A DNA stretch of 64,000 bases from JANQOH01 sp965200095 (GTDB lineage Bacteria > Pseudomonadota > Alphaproteobacteria > UBA7887), in the NCBI GenBank assembly GCA_965200095.1, contig OZ241350.1:930001-994000 (forward strand). The letters run 5' to 3'. Of this stretch, positions 24,493-32,170 are shown piece after piece. The notes beneath the pieces are model-generated. The model saw nothing but the letters and a program-made list of their open reading frames with translations, was not told the DNA's origin and did not search any database. Each line of letters opens with the position of its first letter. The stretch's first letter is position 1. The translations under genes and the position numbers were made by a program.

Positions 24493-25860
24493 ATGAACCT
24501 GCGCGCCCTCTCCGTCGCGTCCCTCTCCGCGTCGTGCCTGTTCGCCGCCGCCTCGCAGGCCGGGGCGCAAGCCCCCGGGGCCGAACCGTTCCCGTCCGCC
24601 GGCGCCGGCGGCGACTCCCCCGGCGCGCCGTTCGAGCGCATGCTCGAAAGCGGCGTCGCCTGCGGACGCGCCTTCGAGGTCTCCAGCCTCTCCGGCATGG
24701 ACTGTTTCTCCGGAGAACTCGGCGGTTTCCTCGTCGGCGCCGCCGCCCGCCTCGCCGAACGCTCGGGCCGCGAACTCTTCGGACCCCGCTTCCATGTCGT
24801 CCAGCGCCTCTCCTGGTCCCCCTTCGGAGAGGGCCTGAGCGGAAATCTCGACGCCGTCCTCCCCCTCGCCTTCCTCTCCGGAACCGACGCCGTCGAGGCC
24901 GGAGAGGAAACCCGCGCCGTCTTCCTCCAGCAGGGCGTCACCCGATGGCGCGACGCCCGCGGCTTCCGACGCAACGACGCCCGATTCGGAGCCGCATATC
25001 GCTTCTCCCTCTCGCACCGACCCGGCGGCGACATTCTCGGCGTCCAGGCCGTCGTGCAGGAAAACCTCGAACGCGGCCACAGGCGCTTCGTCGCCGGCCT
25101 CGACTATGCCGGGCGCTGGGGCGTCGGCTCCTTGCAGCAATTCGTTCCCGCCACGGGCTGGCGACCGGGCCGCTGGGGCTACGAGGAGCGACCGCGGGGC
25201 GGAACCAGACTCGGCCTGCGGCTGGACGCCACGACCGCCCTGTCCGTCGAGACCTCGCTGGCCCGCTGGGACGAGGACGGAACGGGACAGTCCGTCACCG
25301 ACGGGCGCGTGGCCTTGGGATGGCGACCCCATCCGTGGCTGAGCCTGGAGGCCGGCCTTGCGGGCATCGGCGAGGCCGAGGAGCAGGGCGCGCTGCGCTT
25401 CGCCGTCCGCGTGCCCCTCGGCGGCGGCGCAAACGGCCGCGCCCCGAAATGGAGCGGTCTGGGCGTCGCCGGCGGCTCGCAAGCCCCCGCCGACCTCTGG
25501 CGCCCCATCGAAAATGTCGAGCGCCTCGAAATCGTCGAGCGCGTCATGACCCCGGAGCAATTGCTGCGAACCGGAGCCATCGAGGCGCGGTTCCTCCAGG
25601 ACAGCGCAGCCACCGGAGCCGAAATCGGCGTCGAAGTCTCCATCCCCGCATCGTTGCCCGACGACCTGCGCCTGGAGCTGCGCCTCGAACCGGGCGACGG
25701 CGACAACCCCGCCGTGGCCGGCGAGGACTTCGTCGACGAACCCGTCGCCGTCACAATCCCCGCAGGAAGCACCGCAGCGCGGGTTTCCATCCGCCTGCTG
25801 CGCAACGCCGGACTGCAAGCCGGGCGCAGCCTCTCCGTCGCCGTCGCCCTCGCAGCCTGA
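24493..25860 (+). CDS. Inverse-autotransporter-like outer-membrane barrel with Calx-beta-like C terminus
   Basis: 455 aa. Signal peptide to about residue 26 (AAASQAGAQA). Residues about 60-310 look like an outer-membrane barrel of the intimin/invasin inverse-autotransporter type: alternating strands, FHVVQRLSWSPFGEGLSG, NDARFGAAYRFSL, LERGHRRFVAGLDYAG and GYEERPRGGTRLGLRLD, comparable with the conserved YEERPLRGYD region of that family. The exposed part is short: about 365-455 has a Calx-beta-like pattern (GEDFVDEPVAVTIPAGSTAARVSI). If this is right it is a minimal adhesin exported through its own barrel. A plain porin-like barrel is the alternative. Confidence 0.6.
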   Translation: MNLRALSVASLSASCLFAAASQAGAQAPGAEPFPSAGAGGDSPGAPFERMLESGVACGRAFEVSSLSGMDCFSGELGGFLVGAAARLAERSGRELFGPRFHVVQRLSWSPFGEGLSGNLDAVLPLAFLSGTDAVEAGEETRAVFLQQGVTRWRDARGFRRNDARFGAAYRFSLSHRPGGDILGVQAVVQENLERGHRRFVAGLDYAGRWGVGSLQQFVPATGWRPGRWGYEERPRGGTRLGLRLDATTALSVETSLARWDEDGTGQSVTDGRVALGWRPHPWLSLEAGLAGIGEAEEQGALRFAVRVPLGGGANGRAPKWSGLGVAGGSQAPADLWRPIENVERLEIVERVMTPEQLLRTGAIEARFLQDSAATGAEIGVEVSIPASLPDDLRLELRLEPGDGDNPAVAGEDFVDEPVAVTIPAGSTAARVSIRLLRNAGLQAGRSLSVAVALAA

Positions 25861-25924
25861 CCGGCGCCAACGCCGGGCGGAACGCGCCGTCGCAAACCGG
25901 AACTTCATTCGGGGAGTCGGAAAC

Positions 25925-26872
25925 ATGACGAACATGCCGAACACCATCCGCAACGCCCTGGCGATGCTCGCCATCCTCGGCATCGCAACCTTCATGCTCG
26001 CCGCATGCGGCGGCGGCAACGGCAACGGCGAACCGCCGCCCCCCTGTCCCGAAGGCGAAGTCCGCCGAAATAATATGTGTATTATGCCGACGCCAACGCG
26101 ATACGGCGGCTGGGCGTTTGGTAGTACCAGCGCGGACGGCTATGCATGGGCGCTCCGCACCGGCGACAGTGCTGCGGCGGCCGAGCGCGACGCCCAGAAT
26201 AGATGTACCCAGGCTCTCGGCTCTACTTGCGAGCAATCGGGCAATTTCACACAGTGCGAAGCCATTGCGGTGAGTGAGTGCACGACGGACGGCTGTGCAG
26301 CTCCGGCTATAGCCTCTGCCAGCGGCAGTACTGAAAGGGAAGCTTCAAGAGCTGCTATTGCAAGGTGCGAGAGTGCGCTCGATCCCGGTGACCCCGACCT
26401 CGGAACTTGTCGCGTAGATACCAGCAGGTCGGGAAATCCGGGCGTCTTGTGTGTCGAAGCCGACTCGCCATCGCCGTCGCCGCCCTCCCCGCCGCCATCG
26501 GCGGACCGCGCCGCCTTGGCGTTTGGTACATCCGAGAGAAGTTATGCATGGCAGTTCGGCACCGGCGACAGTGCTGCGGCGGCCGAGCGCGCTGCCCTGA
26601 ATGGATGTGCCCGGCGGCTCGGCTCTTCTTGCGAGCTGCGCGGGCGCGCGTTCACAAACAGCTGCGTTGCCATAGCGGTGAGTGAGTGTCCCGCCGGCTC
26701 CTGTTCGACACCGGCTTTTGGCTATGCCGGCGGAAGGACTAGAAGGGAAGCTGAAACGAGCGCTATTGCATTCTGTAGGAGCTACGCCTCGAGACCAAGC
26801 GTGGCCAGAACTTGTCGCGTAGATACCAGCGACCGGGGAAATCCGGGTGTCTTCTGTATCGGAGTCGAATAG
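25925..26872 (+). CDS. Lipoprotein with two tandem DUF4189 domains
   Basis: 315 aa. Lipobox MLAAC (Cys about 28). After a Pro-rich spacer there are two copies of a DUF4189-type domain of about 110 residues (about 60-175 and 200-315), each with FGTS, TGDSAAAAERxA, GSxCE, CxAIAVSEC and CRVDTSxxGNPGVxC. The copies are similar at DNA level too (for example ACAGTGCTGCGGCGGCCGAG near 26167 and near 26570), so the duplication is recent. The gene is less GC-rich than its neighbours. Paired cysteines suggest disulfides in the periplasm or outside. Function unknown. Confidence 0.75.
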   Translation: MTNMPNTIRNALAMLAILGIATFMLAACGGGNGNGEPPPPCPEGEVRRNNMCIMPTPTRYGGWAFGSTSADGYAWALRTGDSAAAAERDAQNRCTQALGSTCEQSGNFTQCEAIAVSECTTDGCAAPAIASASGSTEREASRAAIARCESALDPGDPDLGTCRVDTSRSGNPGVLCVEADSPSPSPPSPPPSADRAALAFGTSERSYAWQFGTGDSAAAAERAALNGCARRLGSSCELRGRAFTNSCVAIAVSECPAGSCSTPAFGYAGGRTRREAETSAIAFCRSYASRPSVARTCRVDTSDRGNPGVFCIGVE

Positions 26873-27117
26873 TCGTAGTCCGGTTCTCGGATCGGGGATG
26901 GGGCGCAAGCGGCCATCGTTTCGTCCCTCCCGATCCGAAATAGCTGCGAACCGAAGAACGACCCCGATGTTCACCAACGGCCGCCGCACCGCCGCCGGCC
27001 TGCCGCCGCTCGCGGCTTGCCGCGGCGTTCGACGCCGACGCGATGGACGCCGAAATCCGGTTCCGCAGCCTGCCGATGATCGCCCGCTTTGCCGAACGGC
27101 CCCGCAGGCCGCTGACG

Positions 27118-27260
27118 GCAGGCCTGTGCTTCCGTGAGGGAGGCGCCGGCGCCGCCCCCGCCATCGGCGCGACGAAATAACCGATCACGCCGCTGGTTTC
27201 GGGGCGGCCGGCGTCGCATACCGGGTCCGTTCCGGCGCACCCCTGCGTCCGGGCGCGCGA
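27118..27260 (-). pseudogene. Fragment of a MetE-like paralogue
   Basis: Read on the minus strand it gives VCDAG then RPETSGVIGYFVAPMAG, matching VCDGE and HPETNGMIDYFVGPMAG of the intact protein at 19168-20178 with a small deletion, then shifts frame and continues LTEAQACRQ against FAEAQAYRD. It sits at the edge of a repeat array. The rest of 26873-27117 holds no gene that I can recognise. Confidence 0.65.
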
Positions 27261-27286
27261 AGGAATCCTGTTCGCGTGCTGCTCCT

Positions 27287-27936
27287 CGTCATTCCCGCGA
27301 AAGCGGGAATCCGTTGCGGCGTTCCCGTAAGAAAAACCGGGCCAACATTGCGGGCGACCGCCTCCGGATTCCCGCTTTCGCGGGAATGACGAGTGTTTGT
27401 AAGGATGGCTCTCACTGTGACGGTCGGAGCGCCGAAGGGTTCGGCGCGGTCAAAGGCAATAACTCGCTAATAATACTTCGTCATTCCCGCGAAAGCGGGA
27501 ATCCGTTGCGGCGTTCCCGTAAGAAAAACCGGGCCAACATTGCGGACGGCCGCCTCCGGATTCCCGCTTTCGCGGGAATGACGAGTGTTTGTGCGGACGA
27601 CCGCCTCCGGATTCCCGCTTTCGCGGGAATGACGAGTATTTGTGCGGACGACCGCCTCCGGGTTCCCGCTTTCGCGGGAATGACGGGTATTTGTACGGAC
27701 GGCCGCCTCCGGATTCCCGCTTTTGCGGGAATGACGAGTATTTGTATGGCCGTCCGATTTCCTCGCACACTCTTTCGCGGGAATGACGAAGAGCGGTGCG
27801 GCCTTTCGATTTCCTTACACGCGCTTTTCGCGGGAATGGGGAAGTATTATTGGCGAGTTATTGCCTTTCGCTGCGGCGAGCCCTTCGGCGCTCCCGACCG
27901 TCGTGGCGAGAGCCGTCCGATTTCTTCGCACGCTCG
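27287..27936. repeat. dRS3-like composite repeat array 1
   Basis: Two 105-base elements (27287-27391 and 27479-27583) have inverted 27-base ends CGTCATTCCCGCGAAAGCGG... and ...GGGAATGACG, each end containing ATTCCC-N8-GGGAAT. They are followed by four 51-base tandem units and single half-elements. The array fills the convergent gap between the DUF4189 gene and the glutathione transferase gene. It encodes only spurious frames with a repeated PAFAGMT peptide. Confidence 0.85.
27543..27746. repeat. Four tandem 51-base units inside array 1
   Basis: Units begin at 27543, 27594, 27645 and 27696 with CGGACGRCCGCCTCCGGRTT, followed by the palindrome and GAGTATTTGT. Units differ by one to four bases. 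51 is a multiple of three, which makes a false repetitive reading frame. Confidence 0.9.
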
Positions 27937-27974
27937 TATGCAACACGACTTGCGGGCGCGGATGGCCGGCGCCG

Positions 27975-28697
27975 TCAGCCCGGCGCCGGGCGGGCGCGCT
28001 GGTTGTAGAGGATGGCGCGGCGGCGCGCCTTTTCCGCGTCGGACAGGGTCGCCGGGTCCCCGGAAAGGTCGGCGCCCGCCGCCATGCCCGCCCTGACTCC
28101 CGGGCGCGCCGAAAGCGCCTCGAACCACCGCCTGAAATGGGGGAACTCGTCGATGTCCTGCCCCTGGGCCTTCCACCCCGCAGCCCACGGATAGCAGATC
28201 ATGTCGGCGATGGTGTATTCGCCGGCGGCGAGCCAGCGATGATCGTAAAGGCGGTTGTTCATCACCCCGTAGAGCCGGTTGACCTCGTCGTCGAAGCGGC
28301 GCAGCGCGTGGCTTTGGTCGCCCGCCGAACCGCCGAGGCGGGCGAAATAGCCGCGTTCGCCCGTCTTCGGCCCCTGGTTCGCCATCTGCCACATGACCCA
28401 CTGGTTGACCTCGTGGCGGGCGCGGAGCGCCCGGGGGTAGAATCGCCCCGCCTTCTCGGCGAGATAGATCATGATCGCGCCGGATTCGAACAGCGCGACC
28501 GGCTCGCCGCCGTCCGCCGGGGCGCGGTCCACCATCGCCGGCATCCGGTTGTTCGGGCAGATCTTCAGGAACGACTCGTCGAACTGGTCGCCGCGGCCGA
28601 TATTGCACGGCGCGAGGCGGTATTCGAGGCCGCATTCCTCGAGCAGGACGGTGACCTTCCTGCCGTTCGGGGTCGGCCAGTAATGCAGGTCGATCAT
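27975..28697 (-). CDS. Glutathione S-transferase, YfcG/YghU type
   Basis: 240 aa. Disulfide-bond reductase-like GST: thioredoxin-like domain with YWPTPNGRKVTVLLEECGLEY (Thr/Asn near residue 9-11 as in YfcG), then NRMPAMVD (cis-Pro) and LFESGAIMIYLAEKAGRFYP (Glu-Ser of the glutathione site). The all-alpha domain has VMWQMANQGPKTGE and the closing YTIADMICYPWA. The start ATG 28697 overlaps the upstream DUF1330 gene by ATGA. The final codons and stop lie in a 29-base stretch identical to sequence upstream of the MetE-like gene (20183-20211), so its 3' end may have been recombined. Confidence 0.9.
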   Translation of the reverse strand: MIDLHYWPTPNGRKVTVLLEECGLEYRLAPCNIGRGDQFDESFLKICPNNRMPAMVDRAPADGGEPVALFESGAIMIYLAEKAGRFYPRALRARHEVNQWVMWQMANQGPKTGERGYFARLGGSAGDQSHALRRFDDEVNRLYGVMNNRLYDHRWLAAGEYTIADMICYPWAAGWKAQGQDIDEFPHFRRWFEALSARPGVRAGMAAGADLSGDPATLSDAEKARRRAILYNQRARPAPG

Positions 28698-29026
28698 GGC
28701 GCGCCTGCCCCGGCGCCCGGACCGATATCCGCGGGGTCGACCGCGTCGACGATGAGCAGGTTGCGCGGCGTCGTCGCGGCCTCGCGGATCGCCTTCAGCG
28801 GCCGGTAGTCCGGGTCGTTCATGAAGTCGTCGATCGCCTGACGGCCGGGGAAGCGGAAGATCACCAGCCGGGTCGGTTTCCAGTCGCCGCGCAGGACTTC
28901 GAAGGCGCCGCCGCGCGCGAGATATTCGCCGCCGTGCCGGGCCACGAAGGCCGGGGCCTTCTCCAGATACTCCTCATAGGCTTCCGGGTCGTTGACCTCG
29001 GCGTCGGCGATCATGATGACGGCCAC
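28694..29026 (-). CDS. DUF1330 domain protein
   Basis: 110 aa, an alpha/beta-barrel dimer protein of the EthD-like/DUF1330 group: ADAEVNDPEAYEEYLEKAP, ARHGGEYLARGGAFEVLRGDW and RLVIFRFPGRQAIDDFMNDPDY are family landmarks. The biochemical role of DUF1330 is not settled. It overlaps the GST gene by four bases, so the pair is presumably co-translated. Confidence 0.9.
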   Translation of the reverse strand: MAVIMIADAEVNDPEAYEEYLEKAPAFVARHGGEYLARGGAFEVLRGDWKPTRLVIFRFPGRQAIDDFMNDPDYRPLKAIREAATTPRNLLIVDAVDPADIGPGAGAGAP

Positions 29027-29083
29027 GGCTTTCCCTCCGCTGTCGGGTTGCGCGCCCGGTCGACCGGCCCCGTCGCCGGCGAG

Positions 29084-31372
29084 TCAAGGCGCGTCCCGCG
29101 GCCCGATTTCGAGCCGCGCCAGGAAGACCAGCAATAGCACGGCGCCGAGCGCGAAGACCACGTCCCCCGGCACGCGCAGCCACACCAGCGTTTCCATGAC
29201 CGGCGAATGGAGCAATTCGGCGGACCGGGCGTGCCAGTAGCCGCGCTCGAACGAAACCAGCCCCTGGATAATGCCCTGCGGCAGCAGCGAGCCGAAGACC
29301 ATCATCGCCAGGCCGCCGTTGAAGAGCCAGAACACCCATTTCAGCGTCCGGTCCGACCAGGCGCCGGCGGCCCGCGGCAGGTCGCGGCGGCAGAGCAGCA
29401 ACAGGCCTATGCCGAGCATCCCGTAGACGCCGAACAGCGCCGCGTGCCCGTGGGCCGGGGTCGTCGTCAGCCCTTGCAGGTAATAGAGCGAGAGTGGCGG
29501 GTTGATGAGGAAGCCGAGCACCCCGGCGCCGACCAGATTCCAGAACGCCACCGCCAGGAAGAACATCAGCGGCAGGTGGTAGCGCCGCGTCCAGGGCGCG
29601 TGGCGTTCGGCGCGCCAGTGGTCGTGCGCCTCGAACGCGATCAGGGTCAGCGGCACCACTTCGAGAGCGGAGAACACCGCGCCGAGCGCCAGCACCGATT
29701 CCGTCATGCCGGCGAAATACAGGTGGTGGAAGGTGCCGAGCACCCCGCCGCCCAGAAAGATCATGGCCGAAAACATGACGTAGACCGCGGCGGTCGAGGG
29801 CCGCAGCAGTTTCATGTGCACGAACGCCCACGCCACCCATGCGGTGGCGAACACTTCGAACACGCCTTCCACCCACAGATGCACCACCCACCAGCGCCAG
29901 TATTCGGCGACGCTGAGATGGCTGTCGCGGTGGTAGAGGAAGCCGGCGCCGAACAGCAGCGCAACGCCCGCCGAGGAAAGCAGCAACAGGAGCAGCAAGT
30001 GCCTGTCGGGGCCGCGCGCGCGGATCGCCGGCGCGAGGCAGCGCGTCATCAGCGCCAGCCAGATCAGCAGGCCCGCGAAGATCAGCATTTGCCAGAACCG
30101 CCCCATGTCGAGGAACTCGTAGCCCTGATGGCCGAACCAGTAGACCAGGTCGGGGTCGGTCAGGCGCCCGGTCAGGGTCAGCCATTCGCCGGTCAGGGAG
30201 CCGGCGACGGCGACGACCAGGGCCGCCCACAGCGCGTCCACGCCGAGGCGCTGCCCGCGCGGCTCGAACCCCGCGATCATCGGCGCCAGATACAGGCCCG
30301 CGCCGAGCCACGCCGTCGCGATCCAGAGTATCGCGAGCTGCACGTGCCAGGTCCGCGTCAGCGCATAGGGCGCGACTTCGGAAAGCGGCAGGCCGTAGAA
30401 GTCCTGCCCCTCGACGGCGAAATGCGCCGTCACCGCGCCGAGGCCGATTTGCAGCGCCAGCATCAGGGCGACGGTCCAGATATATTTCGCCACGCCCCGC
30501 ATCGAGGCGGTCGGCCGCGCCGCGGCGATGGGGTTGGCCCCCGGATAGCCTTCCGGCGGTTCGGTGTCCTTTTGCCATTCGTCGCGCTCGCGCAGGAAGA
30601 ACCAGCACAGCGCGCCGGCGCCCGCGATCAGCAGCACCACCGATACGAAAGTCCAGATGAAGGTCGCGCCGCTCGGCCGGTTGCCCACCAGCGGCTCATG
30701 GGGCCAATTGTTGGTGTAGGTCACATCGTCGTCGGGGCGGAGCGTCACCGCCGCCCATGCGGTCCACCACCACCAGGCGACGAGTTGGCGCACCTCGGCG
30801 TCGGGCCCGGGGCCGAGCGGCTGTTCCGGGATCCCGTGCGCCTCGCGCAGCGCGCGGGACTCGGGGCCGTCTCCCGCGCCGCCGAACAGCGCCGTGTAGT
30901 GGGCGACGACCGCCTCGATGGCGCGGGCGCGCTCCCCGGTTATCGCGATGCGCCCGGTTCCGGAATCGTAGGTGTTGACGCGGATGCGCGCCGCGAGCGC
31001 GGCGATGCGCGCCGCCCTGTCGGGTTCCGCGAGCGCGGCGAATTCGCCGTCCGCATCGAGCATCGCCAGCGCCTCGCGATGCAGCGTGTCGGCCGTCCAG
31101 TCGGGCGCCAGATAGCCGCCATGGCCCCACACCGAGCCGAGCTGCATCCCGCCGAGCCGGCGCCAGACATCGCGCCCGGCGCGGATGTCCTCGCTGTCGA
31201 ACACCACCTGCGGCGCCGCGCCCTCCGCCGTCGCCACGACCTGTTCGGGCATGGGCGGCGCTTCCCGGAACGCGCGCCCGCCGACGAGGAGAAGAACCCC
31301 GAACATCGTGACGAGCAGGACGCCGAACAGCATCCAGAGCCTCCCGATGGTGAATATCTCGCGGTAGTTCAT
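29084..31372 (-). CDS. norB: Quinol-dependent nitric oxide reductase (qNOR)
   Basis: 762 aa from ATG 31372 (MNYREIFTIGRLW). It reduces two NO to N2O in the inner membrane. It has the long N-terminal extension of the quinol type (periplasmic loop about 35-235) in place of a separate NorC, then about twelve membrane helices. Ligand segments are visible: TRTWHVQLAILWIATAWLGAG (low-spin haem His), HRDSHLSVAEYWRWWVVHLWVEGVFEVF (binuclear-site His/Glu), and GTFHHLYFAGM (His pair). An FNR/DNR-type box lies 56-69 bases upstream and a Crp/Fnr gene is next door, so NO- or oxygen-responsive control is likely. Confidence 0.95.
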   Translation of the reverse strand: MNYREIFTIGRLWMLFGVLLVTMFGVLLLVGGRAFREAPPMPEQVVATAEGAAPQVVFDSEDIRAGRDVWRRLGGMQLGSVWGHGGYLAPDWTADTLHREALAMLDADGEFAALAEPDRAARIAALAARIRVNTYDSGTGRIAITGERARAIEAVVAHYTALFGGAGDGPESRALREAHGIPEQPLGPGPDAEVRQLVAWWWWTAWAAVTLRPDDDVTYTNNWPHEPLVGNRPSGATFIWTFVSVVLLIAGAGALCWFFLRERDEWQKDTEPPEGYPGANPIAAARPTASMRGVAKYIWTVALMLALQIGLGAVTAHFAVEGQDFYGLPLSEVAPYALTRTWHVQLAILWIATAWLGAGLYLAPMIAGFEPRGQRLGVDALWAALVVAVAGSLTGEWLTLTGRLTDPDLVYWFGHQGYEFLDMGRFWQMLIFAGLLIWLALMTRCLAPAIRARGPDRHLLLLLLLSSAGVALLFGAGFLYHRDSHLSVAEYWRWWVVHLWVEGVFEVFATAWVAWAFVHMKLLRPSTAAVYVMFSAMIFLGGGVLGTFHHLYFAGMTESVLALGAVFSALEVVPLTLIAFEAHDHWRAERHAPWTRRYHLPLMFFLAVAFWNLVGAGVLGFLINPPLSLYYLQGLTTTPAHGHAALFGVYGMLGIGLLLLCRRDLPRAAGAWSDRTLKWVFWLFNGGLAMMVFGSLLPQGIIQGLVSFERGYWHARSAELLHSPVMETLVWLRVPGDVVFALGAVLLLVFLARLEIGPRDAP

Positions 31373-31427
31373 GGCGCGTCTCCCGGCCGTCCGCGCGGGA
31401 TTCTGGGGGTTGCGGCGCGGGCGCTCC

Positions 31428-31441
31428 TTGACCGCGATCAA
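31428..31441 (-). promoter_or_regulatory. FNR/DNR-type binding site for norB
   Basis: TTGACCGCGATCAA fits the FNR/DNR/NNR consensus TTGAT-N4-ATCAA with one mismatch. Its centre is about 41 bases from an expected start point near 31393, following a CAGAAT -10-like hexamer at 31400-31405 (minus strand), the class II activation geometry. It overlaps the 3' end of the regulator gene. Confidence 0.7.
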
Positions 31442-32166
31442 GGGAAAACGGGATCCGGCGGACGGCCGTCCCCGGCGTAGCGGCGCAAGGCGCCCGTGTC
31501 GGAGACCGTCACCCGCCGCCCGCGAACGGAAACCCCGACCGGCCGCAGCGCCGCGAGCGCACGGGACAGCGTCTCCGGACGCATTCCCAGCCGCGCGGCG
31601 ACCAGCGCCTTCTCGACGGGAAAGTCGATCGCCGCCCGCCGCCCTTCCGGGGGGCAGCGCTGGAGGAGGAACGCGCCGAGCCGCTGTGGGGCGGACTTCA
31701 CGTTGCGCTGCTCGATCTCCTGGACCAGGCCGCGCAAATGCCGCGACATGCTCGCCAGCATGTTGACGGCGAGCTGCGGAGTCCGGCGCAACCGGTCGAC
31801 GAAGGGCGCGGCGGGCACGACCAGCAGGCGCGCGTTCTCCGCAGCCTCGGCGCTCACCGGATATGTCCCCTCGGCGAAACTCGCCGCCTCGGCGAAGGAG
31901 TCGCCGCGCGCGAACGCCGCGACGGTCGTTTCCTGCCCGTCCGCCGCGGTGCGGAACAGTCGCGCCCAGCCGTCGAGAACCACATAGAAGCGCCGGGCGG
32001 GTTCGCCTTGCAGGAACAGCACCGAATGGCGCTTGCGGCAGTGCACGGCGGCGTGCGCAAGGAGCGCGCGCCGCGACTCCGCCGTCACGCCGGCGAACAG
32101 CGGCAGGGCGGCCAGCAGCGCTTCGTCCTCCGCCGCGAGTCCGGCAGGCGGCGCCGTCGGCGTCAT
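31438..32166 (-). CDS. Crp/Fnr-family regulator, DNR/NNR type
   Basis: 242 aa. Cyclic-nucleotide-binding-like domain (about 20-130: LFAGVTAESRRALLAHA, VLFLQGEPARRFYVVLDGWARLF), a dimer helix, and a winged-helix DNA-binding domain (about 170-235) with KALVAARLGMRPETLSRALAAL as recognition helix. The N-terminal cysteine cluster of FNR is absent, so it is more like the NO-sensing DNR/NNR group. The gene ends 66 bases upstream of norB in the same direction and likely controls it through the box at 31428-31441. Confidence 0.88.
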   Translation of the reverse strand: MTPTAPPAGLAAEDEALLAALPLFAGVTAESRRALLAHAAVHCRKRHSVLFLQGEPARRFYVVLDGWARLFRTAADGQETTVAAFARGDSFAEAASFAEGTYPVSAEAAENARLLVVPAAPFVDRLRRTPQLAVNMLASMSRHLRGLVQEIEQRNVKSAPQRLGAFLLQRCPPEGRRAAIDFPVEKALVAARLGMRPETLSRALAALRPVGVSVRGRRVTVSDTGALRRYAGDGRPPDPVFP

Positions 32167-32170
32167 GCGT

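Noticed and set aside
26940..27117. A forward frame (FDADAMDAEIRFRSLPMIARF) that could be another gene fragment
   Set aside because: It has no recognisable family, and lies opposite and beside the MetE-like remnant; too short to support a call.
27134..28096. Long frames with repeated PAFAGMT peptides in the arrays
   Set aside because: They are produced by the 51-base and palindromic repeats being open in several frames; no start signal or codon bias supports them.
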